Source of the DNA: Haliea sp. | GTDB taxonomy: Bacteria; Pseudomonadota; Gammaproteobacteria; Pseudomonadales; Halieaceae | DNA length: 64,000 bases | NCBI GenBank assembly: GCA_024642245.1 | Contig: JAHEBM010000016.1 | Coordinates: 1 to 64,000, forward strand | Direction of reading: 5' to 3' | In this document: one piece after another, positions 46,558 through 55,138 of the stretch | Layout: every line of letters begins with the position of its first letter | How positions within the stretch are numbered: position 1 is the stretch's first letter | The notes under the pieces: model-generated | Seen by the model: only the letters and a program-made list of their open reading frames with translations | What the model was told of the DNA's origin: nothing | The model's database searches: none | Translations under genes and position numbers: made by a program

Positions 46558-48199
46558 GTTGACCGTTCTCGAGCACTTTCACTTCCTGCGGCCAGCCTGG
46601 GCCCTGGCCATCATCCCCTGGCTGCTGATAACGCTGGTACAGAACCGGCGCGATGCGACGCGAGACATGTTCGGCGGCATCATTGCCCCCCACCTGCTGG
46701 AACACCTGAGGTTGCAACGCTTCCAGTCACGCTGGTTGAACCCTACCAATGTCACCCGCGTTATCACGGCGCTGCTGCTGGTGCTGCTGATGGGACCCAC
46801 CTGGCGCCAGCAGCCCTCGCCGCTGAGCCAGGATGAAGCGGCCCTGGTAATACTGCTGGACGTCTCCACCTCCATGCAGCAGTCGGATGTACAGCCAAGC
46901 CGGCTGCAGCGGGCCAAGCAGAAGATAGGTGACCTGCTGGCCCTGCGGCCGGACAAAAAGGCGGCGCTGATCGCCTACGCGGGCAGCGCCCACACGGTGC
47001 TCTCCCTCACTGCCGACCAGGAAATTCTCAAGCAGTACCTGGCAGCCATCACCCCGGCCGTCCTGCCACGCGCCGGCAAGTTCCCGGAGTACGGCCTGCC
47101 GCTGGCCACGGAAGTTCTGCGCGAGTCCGGCGCACCGGCAACGATCGTGCTGTTCAGCGACGGTCTTGGCTCGGACAGTGCAGCGTCTTTCATACCCTGG
47201 TTCGAGCAGTCCGGCCACCAGCTGCTGATATTGGGTGTTGGTACCCAGCGGGAGGAGAAGGGCCTGGCGCCACTGGAGCGTCGCGCGCTGGAAGACCTGG
47301 CAGACGCCACCGGCGGTCGCTATGTTGACCTCACGGTGGACGACGCCGACGTGCGCCAGATCAACCGCAGGATCGACAGCCACTACGTGGTGATCGAGGA
47401 CAGCGCGCTGCCCTGGCTGGACAGCGGTTATGTCCTGGTTTTCCCGGCCATGGCGCTGTTCATGCTGTGGTTCCGCAGGGGCTGGACGCTGACATGGACC
47501 TGGCTGCTGGTACCCGCGCTGCTGCTGGGTAGTCACGACGCGGCACGGGCCGATGCCGGGGCCGTCACGCCCGATCAACGGCACTGGTCTGCCGGGCAAT
47601 GGTTTGCGGATTTATGGCTGACCGGTGACCAGCAGGGCAGAATCCTGATGCAGCGCGGTGAATATCACGCTGCCGCCGCTCACTTTGCCGACCCGATGTG
47701 GAAGGGACTCGCCTATTACTACGCGGAGGACTTCATGCTGGCGGCTGAATATTTCTCCCGCACCGACAGCGATGACGCCCTGTTCAACGAGGCCAACGCC
47801 CGGGCTCATGCCCGTGATTACCTGCGTGCGGTGAATCGCTACGACCGCCTGCTTGCGCGCAACGCCGCATACCCCGGCGCCAGCCAGAACCGGCGGCGGG
47901 TGCAGGAGCTGATTGACGAAATCAACCGGCTCAGCGAGAGCCAACAGTCGGAACCCGGCGTGAGCGGCGAGGACAAGGAACTGGGTACCGATGATGCGAT
48001 TCCCGCCCAGGGCGCCCAGGAAATCACCTGGGAACAGGCAGAAACACTCCAGCTGACCGCGGAGGAAATCCTCCAGGATCCAGCCACCGGCGAGATGTGG
48101 CTGCGCAGCGTGCAACAGGATCCGTCCAATTTCCTTGCCATCAAATTCGCCATGCAGCTGCACAGGGGCGCAGACGGCGCCCAGGACGGCCAGCCGTGA
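46547..48199 (+). CDS. VWA-TPR membrane protein (BatB/BatC fusion)
   Basis: A 550-aa protein with two N-terminal helices, a VWA domain (about 95-285) with MIDAS DVSTSM, another hydrophobic segment near 300-330, then TPR-like repeats (about 365-450), as in a BatB fused to BatC. The tail is acidic and Gln/Glu-rich. GTG 46547 lies within the 3' end of the BatA-like gene, so it is translationally coupled. Confidence 0.9.
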   Translation: MLPELTVLEHFHFLRPAWALAIIPWLLITLVQNRRDATRDMFGGIIAPHLLEHLRLQRFQSRWLNPTNVTRVITALLLVLLMGPTWRQQPSPLSQDEAALVILLDVSTSMQQSDVQPSRLQRAKQKIGDLLALRPDKKAALIAYAGSAHTVLSLTADQEILKQYLAAITPAVLPRAGKFPEYGLPLATEVLRESGAPATIVLFSDGLGSDSAASFIPWFEQSGHQLLILGVGTQREEKGLAPLERRALEDLADATGGRYVDLTVDDADVRQINRRIDSHYVVIEDSALPWLDSGYVLVFPAMALFMLWFRRGWTLTWTWLLVPALLLGSHDAARADAGAVTPDQRHWSAGQWFADLWLTGDQQGRILMQRGEYHAAAAHFADPMWKGLAYYYAEDFMLAAEYFSRTDSDDALFNEANARAHARDYLRAVNRYDRLLARNAAYPGASQNRRRVQELIDEINRLSESQQSEPGVSGEDKELGTDDAIPAQGAQEITWEQAETLQLTAEEILQDPATGEMWLRSVQQDPSNFLAIKFAMQLHRGADGAQDGQP

Positions 48200-49299
48200 G
48201 GCGCGCGGGCGGCTGCCGGACAGGGCGACGCCTGTTGCTGCTGGCGCTGCTGTGTGTTGCCCCATTCGGACACGGCGCAGCCACGACGGTGGACAGCCTG
48301 CTGGCGGCGGGGCGCCTGCAGCTGGATACGTCGGTGGCACCAGTTGGCGGCATCGTGCCGGGGCAAAAGCTGACGCTGACCCTGAAAATCGCCACTGACC
48401 GCTGGTTTAGCGGGGGCACCCGGATCACCCTACCCGAGGTGCCCGGGCTGGTGATCCTGCAAACCGAGCAATTCGCCAGCAACGCCAGTGAACGCCGCGG
48501 TGACCAGAACTGGGTGCTGCAAAGCTGGACCCTGGATGTCTATCCCCAGCGGGTGGGCACATTTACCGTGCCGCCGATCACCCTGCGGCTCAAGGTCAAT
48601 GACGAAAACGACGGGGATGTGGAGGGGGCAGCCAGCAGCCCTGCCGTGACCTTCGAGGTGACCTTGCCCGAGGGTCTGGCAGGGGTCCCCAACTGGGTGG
48701 CGGCGCCCCGGTTCACGGTGAGCCAGCAGTTTGACCGGGACCTGGCGGACCTGCAGGTGGGCGATGCCTTCGACAGGGAGATCCTGTTCGAGGCGAGCGA
48801 TACGATGGCAATGATGCTGCCGGATTTCTCGGCACAGGGGTTCGCAGGCCTGGCGGCCTACCCGTCTCCGCCCCGGCTCACCAACAGCAACAACCGGGGC
48901 ACGGCCCGCGCCAGCCGGAGGCAGCGCATCAGCTACGTGGCGCAGGCCGACGGCAGCTACCAACTGCCCGCCGAGGATTATTTCTGGTGGGATACCGCCC
49001 GCGGACAGCTGGAGGTGGTGTCGCTTGAGCCAGTCCTGGTAACCGTGGGATCGGGCCTGGCACAGCCGTCGCAGGGGGGCTGGTTGGACACCGCGCGGGT
49101 CACGCCGCAGCGCGTGCTGCTGGCGCTGGCTGCCCCGGCACTGCTGGCCGCGCTGCTCTGGCTGGCACGCAGGTATTTCGACCGCGCTCCCCTGGCGCCA
49201 GTGGTGGCCCGCGTGAAAGCCTTGCGGCATCGACTGCGGGAACTGCGCAAACCGGCCCTGCCGGAGCGCCTCAACCCCGGTAGTAGCGCTGGGGAGTGA
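48196..49299 (+). CDS. BatD family protein
   Basis: A 367-aa exported protein from GTG 48196, which overlaps the previous stop (GTGA). Residues 1-30 form an Arg-rich signal peptide (RRLLLLALLCVAPFGHG). Beta-rich Ig-like repeats follow (VGGIVPGQKLTLTLKI), and a C-terminal membrane helix lies near residues 305-325. It completes the Bat operon (MoxR, DUF58, DUF4381, BatA, BatB-C, BatD). Its end overlaps the convergent gcvT gene by 29 bp. Confidence 0.88.
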   Translation: MRRAGGCRTGRRLLLLALLCVAPFGHGAATTVDSLLAAGRLQLDTSVAPVGGIVPGQKLTLTLKIATDRWFSGGTRITLPEVPGLVILQTEQFASNASERRGDQNWVLQSWTLDVYPQRVGTFTVPPITLRLKVNDENDGDVEGAASSPAVTFEVTLPEGLAGVPNWVAAPRFTVSQQFDRDLADLQVGDAFDREILFEASDTMAMMLPDFSAQGFAGLAAYPSPPRLTNSNNRGTARASRRQRISYVAQADGSYQLPAEDYFWWDTARGQLEVVSLEPVLVTVGSGLAQPSQGGWLDTARVTPQRVLLALAAPALLAALLWLARRYFDRAPLAPVVARVKALRHRLRELRKPALPERLNPGSSAGE

Positions 49300-50380
49300 A
49301 TGGCATGCGCGTGACCGTGACCGGTACCTGGGTGCCACGCACGTCGACGCTAAGCGCTGTGCCGGGTTCTCCCAGTGTCCGCTCGATATAGGCCATGGCG
49401 ATAGGCCCCCCGACGCTCGCGCCAAAACAGGCGGAACAGACAGCCCCGACCTGTCGTCCCTGGGCGTCCATGACGGCCTGCCCCTCCCTTACCGGGCGCT
49501 TGCCCTCGACCACAAGTCCCACCCGCCTGCGGGAAACGCCCTCGGCAATACGCCGGTAGATCACATCGGCCCCGGGAAATCCGCCGGGGCGGTCACCGTC
49601 GGCGCGACGCGTCTTGCTGATAGACCAGAGCAGGCCCGCCTGCACCGGGTCGATATCCGGCGCAAGTTCATGGCCGTACAGGCACAGGCCCGCCTCGAGG
49701 CGCAGGGAGTCACGGGCACCCAGGCCGATGGGCTGGACCCCCGGGGCGCGAAGCAATTGTCGCGCCAGCGTCCCGGCGTGGCCGGCGGGCACGGAAATCT
49801 CAAACCCGTCCTCGCCGGTATAGCCGGAGCAGGTGACATAGACGTCGACACCGTCAATAGACGCGGGACAGCCCTGCATAAAGACGAGCTCTGCCGCCTG
49901 GGGGCACAGTGTGCGCATCACCTGCCGGGCAGTCGGCCCCTGCAGGGCCAGCAGCGCCTGTTCATGCAGTACCGTCAGTTCCTGCCCCCGCAGGTGCGAC
50001 TCCAGGTGGGCGATGTCCTGTACTTTGCAGCCCGCGTTTACCACCAGGAAGAATTTCTGTGCGGACCAGCGGGTGATGATGAGATCGTCCAGCACGCCAC
50101 CTCGTTCATTGGTAAACAGGGCATAGGTCTGGCGGTGTATTCCCAGTGCCTCGATATCCACCGGCACCAGGGACTCCAGCACAGCGGCTGCCCCGGGACC
50201 CTCGATGATCACCTGCCCCATGTGGGAAACATCAAATAGCCCCGCGGCAGCACGCGTGTGCAGGTGCTCCTTGATGATGCCCGTGGGATATTGCACCGGC
50301 ATATCGTAGCCCGCAAAGGGCACCATCTTGGCCCCCAGTTCGCGGTGGAGCGCGTCCAGCGGTGTAGTCAATAAGGTCAC
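49271..50380 (-). CDS. gcvT: Glycine cleavage system T protein (aminomethyltransferase)
   Basis: Tetrahydrofolate-dependent aminomethyltransferase, 369 aa, that releases ammonia and forms methylene-THF from aminomethyl-lipoyl GcvH. Typical features are MVPFAGYDMPVQY, DVSHMGQ, the SGYTGEDGFEI loop and SVGGPIAMAY near the end. GTG 50380 follows AGAGGAA. GcvH and GcvP are not beside it, so the rest of the system must lie elsewhere. No glycine riboswitch was recognised upstream. It converges on and overlaps batD by 29 bp. Confidence 0.93.
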   Translation of the reverse strand: MTLLTTPLDALHRELGAKMVPFAGYDMPVQYPTGIIKEHLHTRAAAGLFDVSHMGQVIIEGPGAAAVLESLVPVDIEALGIHRQTYALFTNERGGVLDDLIITRWSAQKFFLVVNAGCKVQDIAHLESHLRGQELTVLHEQALLALQGPTARQVMRTLCPQAAELVFMQGCPASIDGVDVYVTCSGYTGEDGFEISVPAGHAGTLARQLLRAPGVQPIGLGARDSLRLEAGLCLYGHELAPDIDPVQAGLLWSISKTRRADGDRPGGFPGADVIYRRIAEGVSRRRVGLVVEGKRPVREGQAVMDAQGRQVGAVCSACFGASVGGPIAMAYIERTLGEPGTALSVDVRGTQVPVTVTRMPFTPQRYYRG

Positions 50381-50526
50381 GATCTGTTCCTCTGCCGGCG
50401 ATGGCTCAATGCCAAGGGCGCCACTCTAACCAGCCAGGGTAGGCGGTGCAAGGCGCACCGGGACTTGGTTGTTGTAAGCCCAGGGCAGATAATGGCCGTG
50501 ACTTCCCACACAAGGACGCTGCCCTG

Positions 50527-51072
50527 GTGGCCACCAGCGACAAGACCAAGGCTTCCATCAGCCTTATCGGCATGCCCGGCGCGGGCAAGAGCACCGTCGG
50601 TGTGCTGCTCGCCAAGCTCAGTGGATTGCGATTTGTCGACACGGACCTGGATATCCAGGTGCGCGCCCGCGCCACCCTGCAACAGATTCTCGAGAAAGCA
50701 GGCTACCGGCACTTGCGCGCACTGGAGCAGGAAGTACTGCTGGATATCGACCTGGACGGCGCCATCATTTCCACCGGCGGCAGCGTGGTCTACAGCCAGA
50801 GCATCATGCACCGGCTCAGGACAGCCGGCCCGGTGGTCTACCTTGACGTGGATCTGCCCACTCTCACGCGCCGGGTGGCGGCGGCGCCGCCGCGTGGCAT
50901 CGCCTGCGACGCCAGCCACGGCCTCACCGACGTCTTCGCGGAGCGCACCCCGCTGTACCGGCGTTATGCCGATGTCACAGTGAATGCCGCCAACGGTACG
51001 CCGGACGCGGTGGCCGCCGCCATATTGCAGACGCTGGGGTTTCCCGCACAGGCGTGGGCCGGCCACAATTAA
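50527..51072 (+). CDS. Shikimate kinase-like P-loop kinase
   Basis: A 181-aa protein of the shikimate kinase fold. It has a P-loop GMPGAGKST near the N-terminus, DTDLDIQ and the adenine/lid-side ERTPLYRRYAD. The canonical GGG of shikimate-binding loops reads TGGSVV, and the lid lacks the usual RPLL (it reads RGIAC), so the phosphate acceptor may not be shikimate. GTG 50527 is chosen because upstream residues show no resemblance. It is divergent from gcvT. Confidence 0.75.
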   Translation: MATSDKTKASISLIGMPGAGKSTVGVLLAKLSGLRFVDTDLDIQVRARATLQQILEKAGYRHLRALEQEVLLDIDLDGAIISTGGSVVYSQSIMHRLRTAGPVVYLDVDLPTLTRRVAAAPPRGIACDASHGLTDVFAERTPLYRRYADVTVNAANGTPDAVAAAILQTLGFPAQAWAGHN

Positions 51073-51452
51073 AGCCTGCCGCCACGCTCCCCGGAAAGTT
51101 TGCCCACAACCATGTCCGGACACGCCCGGACAACCCTTCCCAGCCGGAACTACCCCCTCTGCCCCGGCGGCATGGGCAGATCGGCAGTGGCACGGTAATT
51201 GCTGTATCTGTAGCAAGGCGGCCTGCCCCGGTGCAAGGGATGAGCCATGGACAGGCCACTACAGGGATGTAGCGCTGGGCACAGGATTGCCAGGGATGGC
51301 AGGCAGGCCGCCGATCAACCACCGGGCGCCGGTAATTGGCGACATACGGCCCATGATTTTGTAAAAAAATAAGTAAAAAAATCATTTACAGCCCCGAAAC
51401 CCTGAGTGATATTGCCGCCAAACGGCTTAGTCAAATCATCTGGAGGTGATTT
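51073..51452. other. 380-bp intergenic region
   Basis: No gene seen. It contains the 10-nt palindrome TGTCCGGACA near 51114-51123 and an AT-rich inverted repeat, ATGATTTT (51353-51360) with AAAATCAT (51378-51385), separated by a 17-nt A-rich spacer. The second repeat lies about 70 bp upstream of the next gene and may mark its promoter or operator. Confidence 0.45.
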
Positions 51453-51674
51453 ATGGCAGAACGCAATCAGGACTCTGCATCGACGGAACCCCTCGACGAT
51501 TTCTTCGAACCCGTGCTGGGAGATCTTGGCGAGGACGACCTGTCAGAGCTGGTGCCGGTTTCTTCAGAGAAGCAGCGCCTGGCGGCCAAGCGTCGCAAGG
51601 CTGAACAGCGCCTCGAGGAGCGCCGCCTCAGGGACGAGCTCGGCTACTACGACCTGCAACTGGACGACTTCTAA
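51453..51674 (+). CDS. Small acidic-basic conserved protein
   Basis: A 73-aa cytosolic protein. The first 35 residues are acidic and the second half is a charged helix (SEKQRLAAKRRKAEQRLEE) ending in YYDLQLDDF. It resembles the short PA3496-type proteins of Pseudomonas, though I am not certain. A very strong ribosome site (GGAGGTGA) precedes ATG 51453, which supports real translation. Function unknown. Confidence 0.75.
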   Translation: MAERNQDSASTEPLDDFFEPVLGDLGEDDLSELVPVSSEKQRLAAKRRKAEQRLEERRLRDELGYYDLQLDDF

Positions 51675-51900
51675 CCCGTCCTTCTTACCCTGGCGTCGCC
51701 AGACGTCAGGCACCTTGCGTCCAGCCACAGCCGGCTGCCTGTCCGCTCCCGCGTACCCCCCCATATATCCACTGTCAGCATAACATCGCACCCCGCCGGG
51801 TCTGGTCAGTACCCCGGGCACCCAAACAGTGCACGCGTGGCAGCCTGCAACGGTAGGAAAGTGAACGCCAATCCTATACATTCGCGGTGACTCATCGCCA

Positions 51901-53826
51901 ATGGAGTATGGTCTCTTGCAACGTCCCGTCTGGCTGCTCAGCATGGATTCCGAGCAGTTCAATGCGCCACCCACGACCACCGCCGCCCTCACCGCTTATT
52001 TCCGCAGGTATGGGCAGAGCGCCGCCACCACTGACATCGACCTGGTACATTTCGCCGGCGGGGACGCTATTTCCCCCTGGCTGCGCCACTGGCACAAGGA
52101 GGGACTCCCCGTCGCGAGAAAGGCATTGGAAGCCGGACTGACCCCGGTCGTGGGATTCAGCTTCTACACCTGGAACGCAGCGGAATTTCTGGCGCTGGCG
52201 GGAGAGCTGAAACGGTCACTGCCCCGGCTGGTGATCGTGGCGGGAGGCCCCCACGTACAGCAGGCGGGTGACTACCTGGGGATTGACCCCATCGACGTGA
52301 TTTTCCTGGGAGAGGCCGAAGTCAGCTTCCAGCAGTTTCTGGATTGCAGCAACCGGGAGGGCTGGGTGGATATCAGGGGCCTGGCCTTCATGGTCGATGG
52401 CGGCATCGTTACCACGCCGCAAAGGGAACGCTGCCAGGAGCTCGAACGTTTCCCATCGCCGCTGGAGGTGCTGGAGTTGACCGACGCCAACGGTAATCCG
52501 CGTTACGACTCCATCTCCTACGAGACCAGCCGCGGCTGCCCCTTCAAGTGCGCCTTTTGCGAATGGGGCACAGGGGCTATCGGCAGCAAAATGTACCAGT
52601 GGCCCCTGGAGCGTATTCGCCAGGACTGGGAGGCGATAGTGGCGGCAGGGATAAAGAATATCTGGCTGGCAGATTCCAACTTCGGCGCACTCAAGCAGGA
52701 CCGGGAAAAAGCCGAGATCATTGTTGATTTAAAACGACGCAGCGGCCTGCCCCTGTCCTTCGCCACGTCCTGGTCGAAAAAGCACAGCCGCCAGGTACAG
52801 GAAATTGCCCTCATGCTGCACCGCAGTCGACTGCTGCCTCACTACCAGTTGGCCCTGCAAACGTTGACACCCGAGGCGCTGCGCCTCAGTAATCGCCAGA
52901 ATATGAGTTCCAATGAGTACGAGCCCATCGCCAAGTCCATGGCAGAACAGGGTGTACCCATTGCCGCCGAGCTCATCTGGGGGCTCCCCGGCGACAATCT
53001 CGCGGATTTTGAGCGCAACCTCGACCAACTGCTTGCGACCTTTCCCAACATCAATATTTTCGGCTACACGCTACTGCCCGGCACCGAGTTCTACGCCCGG
53101 CGCGAAGAATACCGCATACAGGCCATACCGGTTGCGGGCTATGGCAAGGCCAAGGGCGAGTACGTGGTGGGCTGCCACAGCTTCGGCCGCGACGAGGGTG
53201 AGGAGGGATATTTCCTCATAACAGCACACATCCTGCTGGTTCACGGACATATCATGCCCCTGACCACCCGCCTGCTTGCCCTTCGCGGTGCAGTGCCGGT
53301 ATCACCCCTGTTGCGCGAGATCCTGCGCGCACTCATCGCAGCACTGCGCCCCGCGCTAAACGATGTGGCGCTGGGCGAGCGGATGTCCGTCTATGAGCAC
53401 CGGGATCGCATCTACCTCGCTGCGCTGGGCCAGCGTGAATTGCTCTACCAGACGGTGGCATCAACGCTGCAGGCGCATTGCCTCGCCCACGGCACGGACC
53501 CGGAGCCCGCTCTCCAGGCGCTGGCACTGGACCAGGCCCTGTGCCCGCGCCACGGCGCGGAGCAGGTGCTGAATGCCAGTTTTGACTTTGACGCCGAGGC
53601 GACCCACAGGGCATTGTCGGCCATGGAGCTGCCTGCAACCACCGCCGCTGGAAAGATCGGCAGTTCAACCCTTGCCATCCGCCATCCCGGCGGAGTCGGC
53701 GACATTCTGCTCGGGGCGGATGGGGGCAGCTGGCTGGGCGGCGCCATCGAGCCCCGGCGGATCGATGGACACGGCATCTCCAGCCGCAAAAAACCTTCAG
53801 AACTCGCGGTGGTCGCGATAGGATAA
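51901..53826 (+). CDS. B12-binding domain radical SAM protein
   Basis: A 641-aa protein with an N-terminal Rossmann-like cobalamin-binding domain (about residues 15-170, with LVIVAGGPHVQQ and VIFLGEAEVSF) followed by a radical SAM core (about 200-420). The core has the cluster motif CPFKCAFC (Cys213, Cys217, Cys220). A C-terminal domain of about 200 residues resembles nothing I can name. Class B radical SAM methylases and ring-forming enzymes share this layout. The DxHxxG cobalamin motif is absent, as in many such enzymes. ATG 51901 has a weak ribosome site; TTG 51916 behind GGAG is an alternative. A zinc-ribbon gene follows 30 bp later. Confidence 0.88.
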   Translation: MEYGLLQRPVWLLSMDSEQFNAPPTTTAALTAYFRRYGQSAATTDIDLVHFAGGDAISPWLRHWHKEGLPVARKALEAGLTPVVGFSFYTWNAAEFLALAGELKRSLPRLVIVAGGPHVQQAGDYLGIDPIDVIFLGEAEVSFQQFLDCSNREGWVDIRGLAFMVDGGIVTTPQRERCQELERFPSPLEVLELTDANGNPRYDSISYETSRGCPFKCAFCEWGTGAIGSKMYQWPLERIRQDWEAIVAAGIKNIWLADSNFGALKQDREKAEIIVDLKRRSGLPLSFATSWSKKHSRQVQEIALMLHRSRLLPHYQLALQTLTPEALRLSNRQNMSSNEYEPIAKSMAEQGVPIAAELIWGLPGDNLADFERNLDQLLATFPNINIFGYTLLPGTEFYARREEYRIQAIPVAGYGKAKGEYVVGCHSFGRDEGEEGYFLITAHILLVHGHIMPLTTRLLALRGAVPVSPLLREILRALIAALRPALNDVALGERMSVYEHRDRIYLAALGQRELLYQTVASTLQAHCLAHGTDPEPALQALALDQALCPRHGAEQVLNASFDFDAEATHRALSAMELPATTAAGKIGSSTLAIRHPGGVGDILLGADGGSWLGGAIEPRRIDGHGISSRKKPSELAVVAIG

Positions 53827-53856
53827 AGCGCGGGATAGCCAGGGGGATGAACCTTT

Positions 53857-54063
53857 ATGCCAGAAGTCAAACGCGAGGTACGGCCGGTAGAGGTCAATTA
53901 TGTCTGCGACGCCTGCGGCCAGGGCATGATGGCCCGATCGGGCGAAATGGACCCGGCCAGCGGTGACATCGAGCACCGCTGCCTGATCTGTAACCACCAA
54001 CAGACCTTCCAGTGGCGGGAGTACCCCCGCATCGATCACATCGGCCTGGATGAGGACATCTGA
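53857..54063 (+). CDS. Small zinc-ribbon protein
   Basis: A 68-aa protein with CDAC (Cys17, Cys20) and CLIC (Cys42, Cys45), forming a single zinc ribbon; no other domain is visible. ATG 53857 lies 30 bp after the radical SAM gene, with a GGGGGA ribosome site, so the two are probably co-transcribed. The protein may be an adaptor or substrate-binding partner. Its last 28 bp overlap the convergent mtnA gene. Confidence 0.75.
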   Translation: MPEVKREVRPVEVNYVCDACGQGMMARSGEMDPASGDIEHRCLICNHQQTFQWREYPRIDHIGLDEDI

Positions 54064-55127
54064 GCCTTTAAATCCGCCAGCCCCGCGGGGCTGGGCTCAA
54101 AGCAACCGTGCTCGGTAATAAGCCCCGTCACCAAGGTAGCCGGTGTAACATCAAAGGCGGGGTTGTGTGCGCGCGTGCCGGCCCCGGCCAGCATCACTTG
54201 CCGGGTCTCGCCGCTGGCATCCATACCGGTCACGGCCAGCACCTCCACCTCGTCGCGCTCCTCGATGGGTATATCGTCTCCACTGGCACAATGCCAGTCG
54301 ATGGTCGACTCCGGCAGTGCGGCGTAGAAGGGAACGCCATTGGCCCGGGCGGCAAGCGCCTTGAGGTAGGTGCCGATCTTGTTGCAGACATCGCCGTTGG
54401 CAGCGGTTCGGTCACTGCCGACAATCACGCAATCCACCACCGAGCGCCGCAGCAGCTGGCCACAGCTGTTGTCGGTCACAACGGTACAGGGCACCCCCGC
54501 CCGCTGCAGTTCCCAGGCAGTGAGGTTCATGCCCTGGTTGCGGGGACGGGTTTCGGAAACCCAGACATGCACGGGAACCCCGGCGGCGTGTGCCTTGTAT
54601 ACCGGTGCCAGCGCTGTGCCCCACTCAATCGTCGCCAGCCAACCGGCATTGCAGTGCGTCATGATATTCAATGGACCGTCGCGTCTCAGCCCCGACAGTA
54701 GCTGCAAACCGTGTTCGCCAATACTCGCACAGGCGGCGATGTCCTCATCGCGCAGCTGCTGGGCTTTTGCAAGCGCCGCCTCCCCACGCAGGCCGGGCTC
54801 AAGGGCGGATACGGCGGAAGTGACTTTATCCAGTGCCCAGCGCAGATTGACAGCGGTGGGGCGGGTGGCGAGCAGGGCGGCACCAGCGTGTTCCAGGTTC
54901 GCCATCGACGGGTCCTGCCTCAACGCCTGCGCAAGGCCAAAGGCCGCTGTAATACCTATCAGCGGGGCGCCGCGCACCTGCATGGCCCGAATGGCATGAC
55001 AGTAGGATTCGAGAGATTTCAGTTGCAGCCAGCACAAGCTGTGCGGCAGGAGGGTCTGGTCGATGACCTCGAGGGCGTCGTATTGCGCGCTCCAGCGCAG
55101 GCTGCACAGTTTTTCGGGGGCAGGCAT
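54036..55127 (-). CDS. mtnA: S-methyl-5-thioribose-1-phosphate isomerase
   Basis: Methionine-salvage enzyme converting 5-methylthioribose 1-phosphate to the ribulose form. The 363-aa protein has AMQVRGAPLIGITAA, LNIMTHCNAG, VWVSETRPRNQG and VIVGSDRTAANGD, where Cys and Asp are the expected catalytic residues, then NKIGTY. It sits 11 bp after a membrane-protein gene that follows puuA, so methylthioadenosine salvage is genetically linked here to polyamine metabolism. Other mtn genes are not in the window. Confidence 0.95.
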   Translation of the reverse strand: MPAPEKLCSLRWSAQYDALEVIDQTLLPHSLCWLQLKSLESYCHAIRAMQVRGAPLIGITAAFGLAQALRQDPSMANLEHAGAALLATRPTAVNLRWALDKVTSAVSALEPGLRGEAALAKAQQLRDEDIAACASIGEHGLQLLSGLRRDGPLNIMTHCNAGWLATIEWGTALAPVYKAHAAGVPVHVWVSETRPRNQGMNLTAWELQRAGVPCTVVTDNSCGQLLRRSVVDCVIVGSDRTAANGDVCNKIGTYLKALAARANGVPFYAALPESTIDWHCASGDDIPIEERDEVEVLAVTGMDASGETRQVMLAGAGTRAHNPAFDVTPATLVTGLITEHGCFEPSPAGLADLKAQMSSSRPM

Positions 55128-55138
55128 GTCAGTTGTTC

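Noticed and set aside
50381-50526. Glycine riboswitch upstream of gcvT
   Set aside because: The leader between gcvT and the divergent kinase is short and shows no recognisable tandem glycine aptamer.
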